This document shows, one piece after another, positions 34,241 through 42,759 of a DNA stretch of 64,000 nt. Within the stretch, counting starts at the first letter, position 1; every line of letters starts with the position of its first letter. The translations under genes were made by a program, and so were the position numbers. This DNA is from Leptospiraceae bacterium. GTDB taxonomy: Bacteria; Spirochaetota; Leptospiria; Leptospirales; Leptospiraceae. Below the pieces are notes generated by a model. The model made no database searches. It saw only the letters and a program-made list of their open reading frames with translations, and was not told where the DNA came from. The stretch lies in contig JACKPB010000014.1 of NCBI GenBank assembly GCA_024233875.1, positions 1 to 64,000 on the forward strand, read 5' to 3'.

Positions 34241-35847
34241 TTTCCCATTTCTCCTGTATTTGTTTTGATTTCTGGATGTATTACGATATCTACTCTTCGA
34301 TTCAGACTTCGATTCTTTAAGGAATTGTTCGGTTTTAATGGATTGTATTTGGAGTTTCCTACTGCAACCATGTTTTCTGATCCAATAGAGGAGTGCTTCT
34401 CTAAGTATCTGAGAACTGAAATAGCCCGAGCAGCTGACAATTCCCAATTGTCTTTGTACTTTCCACCTATAACAGGAACGTCATCTGTATTGCCTTCTAT
34501 ATAAATCTTACGATTGGGATAATTTTTTAGAGCATCTACGATCTTGGCTATCAGCTTTTTTCCGGGTTTTTTTAGATTGGCTGAACCTGATGAAAATGTA
34601 ATCGTATCATAGAGATTGATGATGATTCTGGAACCATCCTGTGATACACTCATATCCCCATCGCTGATTTCTTTGGATAATTTTCTTTCTAAATCTGCTT
34701 TGGTTCTGGCATTGAGACGTTCTATTTCTTCTCTCAGTCTTTCATTTTCCAGAGAAAGTTCCTGTTCTCTTTCTTTCAATCTAGTGATTTGCTCTGCTAG
34801 ATTTTTCGTCTTAATCTTATAATCTTTGGTGAGAATCTCAACTTCTTCTTTTAATTTGGATGTAAAACTTTCATTGTTTTCATTTTTCAGAGACTCCAAT
34901 TCATTCATGAGCTTAGTTTGTTCTTTTTTCAGAAGCTCATTTTCCATCTGTAATTTTTCTACTGTCTCTTTGGTGGGAGTTCCCTGAATGTTTTGAGCCA
35001 GCATGATTTTTTCATTTTCTAATTTGGAAATTCTGTCTTTTTCGGACTGGACTAATTTTTCTTGAGATTCTTTTTCCTTCTTCAGAGTTTCGATTTCTTT
35101 CTGGAGTTCGGCAATCTTTTTAGCGTCTTTGGAGTTGGATGATTCCTGAGTCTTGATTGTGGATTGAAGTTTATTGTGTTCTGTTAGTAGAGTGTCAAAC
35201 TTTTTTTGGATGGACTCTTTTTCCTGGCTCAGAGATTTCTTTTCATTTTCTAAATTTTTAATTGTGGAATCTGACTCCTGGTTGTCCCGACTCAACTTTT
35301 CAGAGTTTGTTTCTGCATTGCTGAGTTTCAATTCAAGGTCTTCCCGATCTTTCTTTAGATGTTCGACTAAGTTTTCCATGACCGCCAATTTTCCGGCGAT
35401 TTGTTCTTTTTCCAGAGAGACAGCTTCCAGTTTTTTGGCGAGTTCATCCTTTTCTTTTTTGAGTTCGGAAATTTTTTCTTCGTATTGTTTTCGGGATTCT
35501 TCCAATGAACTCAGTTTGCTATCTAACTCTACGAATCTCTTGTCCGCTTCGCGTGTGGAGGTGAGTTTAGCTTCTCTTGTTGAGTTGATTTCTGATTCTA
35601 GAGCTTGAATTCTTGCTTTCAAAAGATCATTTTCTTTTTTTAGCTCTGAAGATTCCTGAGTGTACTTGATCTTTAAGTCATTGAATTCTTTGTCAGAAAG
35701 TTTTTTCTTTTTTAATAGATCCCTGTACTCGGAGCGATAGTAAAACCAGTCATTAGCTTCATCCGCTCCGGGTTCCACTGCTTCCTGAGCGGAAGCAGAA
35801 CCATTTAAAAATAAAAATAAACAAACTGAAATGAAAATTTTTGCCAT
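34237..35847 (-). CDS. OmpA-family protein with long coiled coil, paralogue 1
   Basis: The 536-residue protein has a signal peptide (MAKIFISVCLFLFLNGSASA, cut before QEAVEPG). Residues about 35-395 form a nearly unbroken coiled coil rich in Lys, Glu and Leu. The OmpA/MotB-type peptidoglycan-binding domain covers about 400-525, with TITFSSGSANLKKPGKKLI, YIEGNTDDVPV, WELSAARAISVLRYL and NRSLNRRVDIVI. It has no beta barrel, so it is a periplasmic strut that binds the cell wall. It is 3 bases downstream of a longer paralogue, and the small lipoprotein gene overlaps its stop. Confidence 0.9.
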   Translation of the reverse strand: MAKIFISVCLFLFLNGSASAQEAVEPGADEANDWFYYRSEYRDLLKKKKLSDKEFNDLKIKYTQESSELKKENDLLKARIQALESEINSTREAKLTSTREADKRFVELDSKLSSLEESRKQYEEKISELKKEKDELAKKLEAVSLEKEQIAGKLAVMENLVEHLKKDREDLELKLSNAETNSEKLSRDNQESDSTIKNLENEKKSLSQEKESIQKKFDTLLTEHNKLQSTIKTQESSNSKDAKKIAELQKEIETLKKEKESQEKLVQSEKDRISKLENEKIMLAQNIQGTPTKETVEKLQMENELLKKEQTKLMNELESLKNENNESFTSKLKEEVEILTKDYKIKTKNLAEQITRLKEREQELSLENERLREEIERLNARTKADLERKLSKEISDGDMSVSQDGSRIIINLYDTITFSSGSANLKKPGKKLIAKIVDALKNYPNRKIYIEGNTDDVPVIGGKYKDNWELSAARAISVLRYLEKHSSIGSENMVAVGNSKYNPLKPNNSLKNRSLNRRVDIVIHPEIKTNTGEMGN

Positions 35848-35850
35848 TAT

Positions 35851-38800
35851 TTACTTTACCTTGATTGGAGTTACAACTATATCTACACGTCTATTTTTCT
35901 GTCTATTTTTGCTTGAGTTGTTCGGAACTTTGGGATTGAATTCTCCATGTCCTGCTATGGCGAATCTTTTCGGGCTGGCTTTTTTGTTGGTCACGAAATA
36001 ATTCATAACTGACTTCGCCCTGGCTGCTGAGAGATCCCAGTTGTCTTTGAATTTTGAGGATGAGATTGGGATGTTGTCGGTATTCCCTTCTATGTAAATC
36101 TTACTATTTGGATATTTACTGAGAATTTTGTAGAGCTTATCGAGGATTTTCTTCCCGCCCGGTTTGAGATCTGCTGAGGCAGTATTGAAGGTCACGGAAT
36201 CTTTCAAGCTGATGATCAGAGAATCTGAAGACTTGTCTTTTTCCAGATCTATATTTCCTTCTTTGTCTTCTTTTTGGAGAGCTTCTTCCAGTTTTTGTTT
36301 TTCTTCGAGAAGCTTTTCGTAGTCCTCTGTAAACTTTTGTTTTTCTTCATTGAATCGATCCTGCATAGCTGCCAGATCTCCAATGGAAGATTCATAGTCG
36401 CGTCTGAGCTCTTCGATTTCTTTTTCGAGTTCATCGTTTCTGCGTCTTAGTTCATCCAATTGGGAAGCCATTTCATTATTGTCCTGCTTGGCTTCTTCGA
36501 TTTTAGCATCGTTGGCAGTGATAGTGGATTCGTTATTGTCTTTTGCTTCTTTGGTATCCTTGATTTCTTCTTTTAAAGATTCGTTTTCTTTATCGAGCTT
36601 CTCATCTTCTTTTTTTAGCTCTGTTTCTTTTTTCTTTAATTCATCTTTTTTGGTTTCCAACTCCGCTAGTCTGGTTTCTGCCTTGGAAGCTATTTCCTTC
36701 TTAACTTTTTCTAATTCTGCCAGAGCATCATCTCTTTCTTTTTGAAGCTTTGCAATTTTGGCTTCTAGTTCCGGAGAGGATTTGGTTTCTTTGGTAGTGT
36801 TTATTGGAGCAACAATAGTTTTGTCGCCGGAGGATTTGGATAATTCTGCAAGCTGCTTTTGGAGATCTGATTTTTCTTTCGCTAAGACCGCATTTGCTTC
36901 TTCCATTTTCTTCAGCTTGTCTTCCAGTTCTTTTGAATTGGGAGCAACGGCCTGAGCAACTGTGGGTTTGGCAGAAAGAGCTTCCGCTAGTTGTTTTTTG
37001 AGTGCTTCTCTTTCAGCGATCAATTCTTTGATCTGCTTTTCGTATTTGGATCCTTCTTCGACAGAAACTTCCGGGCCCTTGCTCTTGGCTTCGGAAGGAG
37101 GAGTTGTTTTGGAAACTGCCAGAAGAGCCTGAAGATCTGCATTTTGCTTCTTTAGTTCCTCGATTTGTTTTTGGAGAACGGCAATTTGTGGATCAGGGAC
37201 GCTGGCAGCAACATCAGTTTTGGTAGGTGCTTTTTGGGCGGCTTCCAAAGCTAGTTTGAGTTTTTCGTTTTCTGCTTTCAGAGCTGAAATCTGAGATTCG
37301 TATTTGGAAACATCTACTGCCTCTGTCTTAGCGGGAGCTACAGTTGTGGCCGGTGCTGGAGCCGGAGTGGTTTTGGCTGCGGCTGCTAATTTTGCTGTGA
37401 GGTCTGCATTTTCTTTTTTGAGTGCTGCTAGTTGTTTTTCAAGTTCTGCAATTTTTGAATTGTCGACAACGGGAGCCGGTGTCAGTGACTTATCGGGTGC
37501 TTTGGCAACGATGGGCGCTGCAGCAGGAGCTTTCTTTGCTTCGGCTAGTTGCTTAGCCAGATCATCCCGTTCCTTGGTGATGGCGGCCAATTGGGCTTCC
37601 AGTTTTTGGGTAGCAGAGTTGTCTACAGGCGGTGGACTGGCCGCTGTCTTCTTGGCATCGGCGAGTTGTTTGGAAAGAGCATCTTTCTCTGCCTGGAGAG
37701 CGGCGATTGTTTTTTCCAATTTTGCGATTTCTGCTGAGTTGTCTTTGGCTACAGGAACCGGTGCCGGAGTGGGTGTTGCAGTACCGGCGGATCTGGAAGA
37801 TTCTGCGGCTTTTGCTGCTGCAAGTGCGCTTGCCAGGTCTGCTTTGGCTTTGTCTAATTCTTTTTTGAGTGCTGCTTTCTCTGCTTCTAGTGCTTTGATT
37901 TTTGCGTCTAAAGCAGCAGTGTCGGTCGCAGGAGCCGCTTTCGCAGGAGGAGTTGCGGGAGCAGGTGTGGTGGTTCCGGAATTCTTTGCGAGTGCTGCTT
38001 TTTCTGCTTCTAGTTCTGCAATTCTTTTGTTCAATTCGGTGATTTTGGCTGAAGCGGCCTTCGCTGCTTCTAGTTCTTTTGCGATTGCTTCTTTTTCACC
38101 TGAGACGCGTGTGAGTTGGGTCTCCAATTCTTTGATTTTTGCCGATTGGTCGGTTGCCTGAGTTGTGGCTTTGACCTCATCTTCTTTTTTGGATTCTGTA
38201 ACTTTGGTTGCTACGGCCTGACTCTGTGACTCGAGTTGTTTGATCTTAGCTTCCAGATCAGCTATCTTTGCTTCTTTGGCTTTGATCTCTTCCAAAAGTT
38301 TCTTGGTGTCGGCTGTTTCTGTAGCTACTGCCGCACCTGTGGTCTTGTTGCTGGCCAGAGATTTTTCCAGTTCTGCTATCTTCGCATCGGCAGCTGCTTT
38401 TTCAGATTTTGTGCTGTCGAGCTCTGACTGGAGGGATTCGATTTTTTTGTTGAGATCGGATTCTAGAGAAGTCAACTGAGTGGGGGCGGCTGTGACCGGA
38501 TCCGCACGAATTTCGTAGTATTCTTTGATGACTCTTTCGGTTTCTATTCGAATTGTAGTAATTTCTTTTTTGACCCCACGACTATTGATTTGGTTGGAGT
38601 CCATTTGACGGGAAAGATTAGAAAGTTTGGTTTCCTGTTCTTTTACCTTCTCTTTGAGTTCTGTATTTTCTTTTTGAAGGTAGTCAATATCAGTAGAACC
38701 AGCTGACTTCTGCTTGAGAAGATTATTGTACTTCTCTGTAATTTCTCGCTTTGTATTTACTAGGTCTGTGTATTCAGATTTCCAAAAAAAGAATAAGGCA

Positions 38801-38952
38801 TCTTTCTCACCTTTTTCTATTGGAATGGACTCCTTGGTTTCAGTTGAACTCTCTTCTGGAGAAACCTGTTCGGAGAGTAAGATTCCGGGAAAAACACTTA
38901 CTAAAAAGAGTAAGAAAAATAAAGAAAAGAAATTATTTTTTAATTCAGTCAT
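35851..38952 (-). CDS. giant OmpA-family protein with Ala/Pro-linked coiled-coil modules
   Basis: The frame opens at TTG 38997, but ATG at 38952 or 38961 gives a clean signal peptide (NNFFSLFFLLFLVSVFPG). The protein is about 1033 residues. Its central 850 residues are coiled-coil modules of about 35-50 residues, such as KIAELEKQLAALKKENADL, separated by Ala/Pro/Thr-rich linkers such as TTPAPAPATT. The C-terminal OmpA domain has SVTFNTASADLKPGGKKIL, YIEGNTDNIPI and WDLSAARAKSVMNYF. The core is GC-richer than its neighbours because of Ala and Pro codons. It resembles a tether spanning the periplasm between wall and membrane. Repeat number may vary between strains. Confidence 0.88.
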   Translation of the reverse strand: MTELKNNFFSLFFLLFLVSVFPGILLSEQVSPEESSTETKESIPIEKGEKDALFFFWKSEYTDLVNTKREITEKYNNLLKQKSAGSTDIDYLQKENTELKEKVKEQETKLSNLSRQMDSNQINSRGVKKEITTIRIETERVIKEYYEIRADPVTAAPTQLTSLESDLNKKIESLQSELDSTKSEKAAADAKIAELEKSLASNKTTGAAVATETADTKKLLEEIKAKEAKIADLEAKIKQLESQSQAVATKVTESKKEDEVKATTQATDQSAKIKELETQLTRVSGEKEAIAKELEAAKAASAKITELNKRIAELEAEKAALAKNSGTTTPAPATPPAKAAPATDTAALDAKIKALEAEKAALKKELDKAKADLASALAAAKAAESSRSAGTATPTPAPVPVAKDNSAEIAKLEKTIAALQAEKDALSKQLADAKKTAASPPPVDNSATQKLEAQLAAITKERDDLAKQLAEAKKAPAAAPIVAKAPDKSLTPAPVVDNSKIAELEKQLAALKKENADLTAKLAAAAKTTPAPAPATTVAPAKTEAVDVSKYESQISALKAENEKLKLALEAAQKAPTKTDVAASVPDPQIAVLQKQIEELKKQNADLQALLAVSKTTPPSEAKSKGPEVSVEEGSKYEKQIKELIAEREALKKQLAEALSAKPTVAQAVAPNSKELEDKLKKMEEANAVLAKEKSDLQKQLAELSKSSGDKTIVAPINTTKETKSSPELEAKIAKLQKERDDALAELEKVKKEIASKAETRLAELETKKDELKKKETELKKEDEKLDKENESLKEEIKDTKEAKDNNESTITANDAKIEEAKQDNNEMASQLDELRRRNDELEKEIEELRRDYESSIGDLAAMQDRFNEEKQKFTEDYEKLLEEKQKLEEALQKEDKEGNIDLEKDKSSDSLIISLKDSVTFNTASADLKPGGKKILDKLYKILSKYPNSKIYIEGNTDNIPISSSKFKDNWDLSAARAKSVMNYFVTNKKASPKRFAIAGHGEFNPKVPNNSSKNRQKNRRVDIVVTPIKVK

Positions 38953-39000
38953 AGTTCTCATTAAAGAACATGGTAGGGAATAAAGTTTACTAGTCAAGAA

Positions 39001-39383
39001 AAGAAAGAATTTTCCTTATTTTACATTTTCATATAGGTATATGGATATACGGGATTTACTGTACTGATGAATCGTCCCGATAAGGAAATCAAAGAAAAAT
39101 GAAAACAATCCCGATTCTAATACTTAAAGTCATTTTCAAAAGGTTGGCGTATTCACTATTCAATCAGCGATAAAATGACTTCCTACCATAAACAGAAATA
39201 CGAAATGATTTCTGAGAAATGGTTTGTAGTAAAGTTTCAATGGATTCCCCTAAGTATTCAGAGGAAAGGAAGCGAGATTTTGAAACTGAATCTGGTGGAT
39301 TGTTTTGGTTGTTCAATAGGAGCGCTATTTTGAAATTTAGGGGTTTTCCTATTCAAAAGGCGTCTAAGGGTTATTGAGAAGTT
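39001..39383. other. divergent promoter region with an inverted repeat copy
   Basis: These roughly 380 bases lie between the minus-strand OmpA genes and the plus-strand MORN genes. No gene is visible. The region contains dispersed repeat copy 6 in the minus orientation (39128-39199). Promoters for both directions should be here, but I cannot assign them with confidence. Confidence 0.65.
39128..39199 (-). repeat. dispersed ~72-bp intergenic repeat, copy 6
   Basis: Read on the minus strand it gives AAGTCATTTTATCGCTGATT at the left and CCTTTTGAAAATGACT at the right. In this copy the ends AGTCATTTT and AAAATGACT are perfect inverted repeats. It is the only copy in minus orientation. Confidence 0.75.
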
Positions 39384-40757
39384 ATGATATTTTTTTTATT
39401 TAGATGGATTCTCCCAATAGTATACCTATTTTCAGTAGGTTTGAAAGCAGATCAATGTTTGTCGGGCAATTGTACCGATGGAAGAGGGACAATACTCTAC
39501 TCCAATGGAGATAAGTACACGGGTGGGTTCAAAGGGGGGAAGTTTCAGGGTCGGGGACTCTTGGAATTTGCACCTGTAGCAGACGATCAAAAAGAAGAAT
39601 ATGTTTATGCGGTCAAGTACAACGGAGAGTTTGACGCGGGTCGTTTTCATGGAAAAGGCACTCTCTACTTTCAAAATGGAAACGTTTACGAAGGTGAGTT
39701 TGAAAATGACAAGTTCAATGGAAAAGGGACCTATACATTTTCCAATGGATCCAAGTATGTAGGCAGTTTCAAAGAGGACATGAAGCACGGCAAGGGTGTA
39801 CTGATTTACTCAAACGGTGAAAAGTTTGAAGGTGAATTTCAAAATGACGAACTTGCCGGAAGAGGAACGTTTATTTATCTCAACGGGGATAAGTACACGG
39901 GTGGACTCAAAAATGGAAAGAAACATGGAATCGGCGTGTACTATTTTGCGAATGGGAAGGTTTATAAAGGGGAATTTCGGGAAGATCGTAAGGAAGGAAG
40001 GGGAGTGTTCACCCATCCCAATGGGACTGTCTACGAAGGGGAGTTTTTTGATGATTCCTACCACGGAAAAGGAAAAATAACCTATAAAAATGGGACATCC
40101 TATATCGGAGATTTCTTTAAGAATCAATTTGAAGGGAAAGGAAAAATGATCTTTCCATCCGGTTCTTCCTACGAAGGAGAAATGTACAAAAACCGCTTTG
40201 AAGGAAAGGGAGTCTATATCTTCTCAACGGGAAAGAAATATGAGGGTGACTTCAAAGACGGGAAATTTGAGGGCAATGGAATTTTTACCTATTCCAATGG
40301 AGATCGATATGTAGGTGGATTCAAGGACGGAAAATTTGAAGGAAAAGCAACTGTATTTCTGGCAAAAGGTGGAAAGTATGAAGTTGAATTCAAAGCAGGT
40401 AAGTTCAACGGTCATGGAGAAGTCACCTATCGAAACGGAGATCGTTATATAGGAGAGTTTAAAGACGGGAAGCGGCACGGTACAGGAGTCCTAAAATTTC
40501 GGGAAGGTGGGGAGTATTCAGGAGATTTCAAGGATGACAAATCCCACGGGAAGGGTACACTCGTATATCCGGATGGAGTTGTTTACGATGGAGAATTCGA
40601 ATCCGATAAATTTAATGGTAAAGGGATTATGTATGATCCCAACGGGGAAGTGATTTACTCCGGAGTATGGCAAAATGGAGATCCTGTAAACGATACAAAA
40701 GCGAATGAATTCTTAAAAAATTTGAAATCACAGGAAGAGGAGAATAAAGAAGAATGA
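39384..40757 (+). CDS. secreted MORN-repeat protein 1
   Basis: The 457-residue product has a signal peptide (FFLFRWILPIVYLFSVGLKA) and then a short cysteine pair motif, CLSGNCTDGRG. The rest is about 17 MORN repeats of 23 residues with the pattern GKGxxxxxNGxxYxGxF, for example GKGTYTFSNGSKYVGSFKED. The second repeat has an 11-residue insert. MORN repeats form elongated beta sheets that bind lipids or proteins. The protein is probably periplasmic or surface-exposed. It is the first of three overlapping MORN genes, and the next begins within its stop (ATGA). Confidence 0.9.
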   Translation: MIFFLFRWILPIVYLFSVGLKADQCLSGNCTDGRGTILYSNGDKYTGGFKGGKFQGRGLLEFAPVADDQKEEYVYAVKYNGEFDAGRFHGKGTLYFQNGNVYEGEFENDKFNGKGTYTFSNGSKYVGSFKEDMKHGKGVLIYSNGEKFEGEFQNDELAGRGTFIYLNGDKYTGGLKNGKKHGIGVYYFANGKVYKGEFREDRKEGRGVFTHPNGTVYEGEFFDDSYHGKGKITYKNGTSYIGDFFKNQFEGKGKMIFPSGSSYEGEMYKNRFEGKGVYIFSTGKKYEGDFKDGKFEGNGIFTYSNGDRYVGGFKDGKFEGKATVFLAKGGKYEVEFKAGKFNGHGEVTYRNGDRYIGEFKDGKRHGTGVLKFREGGEYSGDFKDDKSHGKGTLVYPDGVVYDGEFESDKFNGKGIMYDPNGEVIYSGVWQNGDPVNDTKANEFLKNLKSQEEENKEE

Positions 40758-41305
40758 AATTCATTTATTTCTTAGTTTTGATAATACTTTTCCGGGGAGA
40801 AATCTCTGCGGGTACCTGTGTTGCCGGGAACTGTGCTAACGGTAAGGGTGAAATGAAATTCAAAAATGGGGATTATTTTGTTGGGGATTTCAAGGACTAC
40901 AAAAAGTGGGGACTCGGAGTCTACACCTTCAATAACGGCGAGAGATATGAAGGTGAGTTTCAAAATGATTATCCCAATGGGAAAGGTGTGGCTTACCTTG
41001 CCAATGGAAATGTTTATAATGGGAATTTTTTTCAGAACTATCCGGATGGAAAAGGTGTGATGACATACAAAAATGGTAATACATACAACGGAGAATGGAA
41101 GAGGGGACTCAGGCACGGATACGGGACAATGAACTATTCCGACGGAAGTGTCTACACCGGAGAATGGAAACTCAACAAACGATCCGGTCAGGGAACCCTA
41201 TGGAGGGGACAGGTCTCCAAATTTCAAAAACCGGAAAAACCCAGATCTACAAGGGTAACCCAAAACACAAGAGCTACTGTATTCTGGCAGGGAAATCTTC
41301 AGTGA
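40754..41305 (+). CDS. secreted MORN-repeat protein 2 (short)
   Basis: The 183-residue product has a signal peptide (MKFIYFLVLIILFRGEISA) and the same N-terminal cysteine motif as its neighbours, CVAGNCANGKG. It contains only about five MORN repeats and ends in a basic tail (QKPEKPRSTRVTQNTRA). It overlaps the first MORN gene by 4 bases and the third by 4 bases (GTGA). The short array and basic tail set it apart from the longer paralogues. It may be an adaptor, but the sequence does not show that. Confidence 0.88.
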   Translation: MKFIYFLVLIILFRGEISAGTCVAGNCANGKGEMKFKNGDYFVGDFKDYKKWGLGVYTFNNGERYEGEFQNDYPNGKGVAYLANGNVYNGNFFQNYPDGKGVMTYKNGNTYNGEWKRGLRHGYGTMNYSDGSVYTGEWKLNKRSGQGTLWRGQVSKFQKPEKPRSTRVTQNTRATVFWQGNLQ

Positions 41306-42720
41306 ATTTTAAAAAACCATTGAGAGTATTCCTTTTAAAATTCAAACCCTCTCTCAAAAAACAAACCAAAGTTTCCTTCTCGGGAATCTCCCTATTGAAT
41401 GTACTTTTCGTTTTCTATTTATTTTCTTCCCCCCTCCTGGCTGATTGTGTAACCGGGAATTGCAGTGATGGGATAGGAACCCGTACCTATGGAAGCAATG
41501 AAAAATATGTAGGAAGCTGGAAAGGAGGTCAGAAGCACGGAAAAGGTTCCTATTTTTTTTCCACCGGTGATGTCTATGATGGTGAATGGAAGGAAGGAAA
41601 GTTTCACGGCAAAGGAATCTTTACATTTTCGGATGGAGGCAGGTATGAAGGGGACTTTAAGGAAAATGTAATGGAGGGGGAGGGGAAGTACACCTACCCC
41701 GAAGGTTATGTTTACACTGGCAATTTCCGTTCCAATAAGAGAAATGGGTTCGGAAAGTATTCTTTTCCGGATGGTGATCTTTATGAAGGCGAATTTCGTG
41801 ATGATAAGTTTTTCGGAAAAGGTATTTATAAATTTGCCAATGGAGATATCTACGAAGGTTATTTTAAAGAAGATAAATTTAACGGAATCGGCAAACTCAT
41901 AATGATTACCGGTGATAAGTATGAAGGTAACTTTGTGGATGGGTATAGGGAAGGGAAAGGAATATATATTTATGCTAATAATGCTAAGTATGTAGGTGAG
42001 TTTCATAAGGATAGATTTACCGGACAGGGAGTCTATACCTTTCCCAATGGAGACAAATACGAAGGTCAATTCCAGGAAGATAAGTACTTCGGAGAAGGAA
42101 CGTATACTTTTCAATCCGGTTCAAAGTATTCCGGTAAATTTGAAAACGACAAATTCAATGGAAAGGGTATCATGCAGGGAACTGATGGATCCCGCTATGT
42201 AGGAGAATTCAAAAATGATATCTATCACGGAAAAGGAACTCTGACCTACAAATCCGGAGATGTGTACCAGGGCGATTTCGAAAATGGACGATATCACGGA
42301 AAGGGTACTATGACATTTGCTTCAGGGGATAAGTATGTCGGTGAATTCAAAGATGGAAAGAGGGACGGTCAGGGGACATATTACTATTCTAATAAAGATA
42401 AGTACATCGGAGCCTTTGTAGATGACAAATATCACGGTAAAGGAACTTATTATTTTGCTGATGGAAGTAGGTATGAAGGAGAATTTGAAAATGATAGGTA
42501 TCATGGAAAAGGTCTTTACATTTATCCTAAAGGTGATAAATATGAGGGTGAGTTTTTAGATGACATGAGACATGGATTCGGAACTTATGTATCTATTGAT
42601 GGTTCCAAATATACCGGTGAGTACAAAAAAAATAAAAAAGAAGGTCAGGGAAAGCTCTTTGATAAGGATGGCAAAATCCTTTATGATGGGCAATGGGTAA
42701 ACGGTGAAAGAGTAAAGTGA
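41302..42720 (+). CDS. secreted MORN-repeat protein 3
   Basis: A longer frame runs back to 41095 inside the second MORN gene, but that part has no MORN pattern. GTG at 41302 overlaps the upstream stop as GTGA and follows an AGGG ribosome binding site, so it is the better start. The product has about 472 residues. A long positively charged n-region (KKPLRVFLLKFKPSLKKQTK) precedes the hydrophobic signal core (LLNVLFVFYLFSSPLLA). Then come CVTGNCSDGIG and about 18 MORN repeats of 23 residues. The last repeat is extended (DKDGKILYDGQWVNGE). Confidence 0.88.
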   Translation: MNFKKPLRVFLLKFKPSLKKQTKVSFSGISLLNVLFVFYLFSSPLLADCVTGNCSDGIGTRTYGSNEKYVGSWKGGQKHGKGSYFFSTGDVYDGEWKEGKFHGKGIFTFSDGGRYEGDFKENVMEGEGKYTYPEGYVYTGNFRSNKRNGFGKYSFPDGDLYEGEFRDDKFFGKGIYKFANGDIYEGYFKEDKFNGIGKLIMITGDKYEGNFVDGYREGKGIYIYANNAKYVGEFHKDRFTGQGVYTFPNGDKYEGQFQEDKYFGEGTYTFQSGSKYSGKFENDKFNGKGIMQGTDGSRYVGEFKNDIYHGKGTLTYKSGDVYQGDFENGRYHGKGTMTFASGDKYVGEFKDGKRDGQGTYYYSNKDKYIGAFVDDKYHGKGTYYFADGSRYEGEFENDRYHGKGLYIYPKGDKYEGEFLDDMRHGFGTYVSIDGSKYTGEYKKNKKEGQGKLFDKDGKILYDGQWVNGERVK

Positions 42721-42759
42721 TACCCCTGATCATCCCAAGAAAGTGAGGGAACTCCCAGA

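Noticed and set aside
34241..34447. N-terminal extension of the small lipoprotein
   Set aside because: It is an out-of-frame reading of the OmpA domain. The TTG at 34240 with AGGAG gives a proper lipoprotein signal.
37304..38161. 285-residue Ser/Ala-rich plus-strand frame
   Set aside because: It is the antisense shadow of the Ala/Lys-rich coiled-coil gene; the composition mirrors that gene and there is no ribosome binding site.
41095..41301. Upstream extension of the third MORN protein
   Set aside because: This part is the other-frame reading of the second MORN gene, has no MORN pattern, and is followed by a well-placed GTG with a ribosome binding site.
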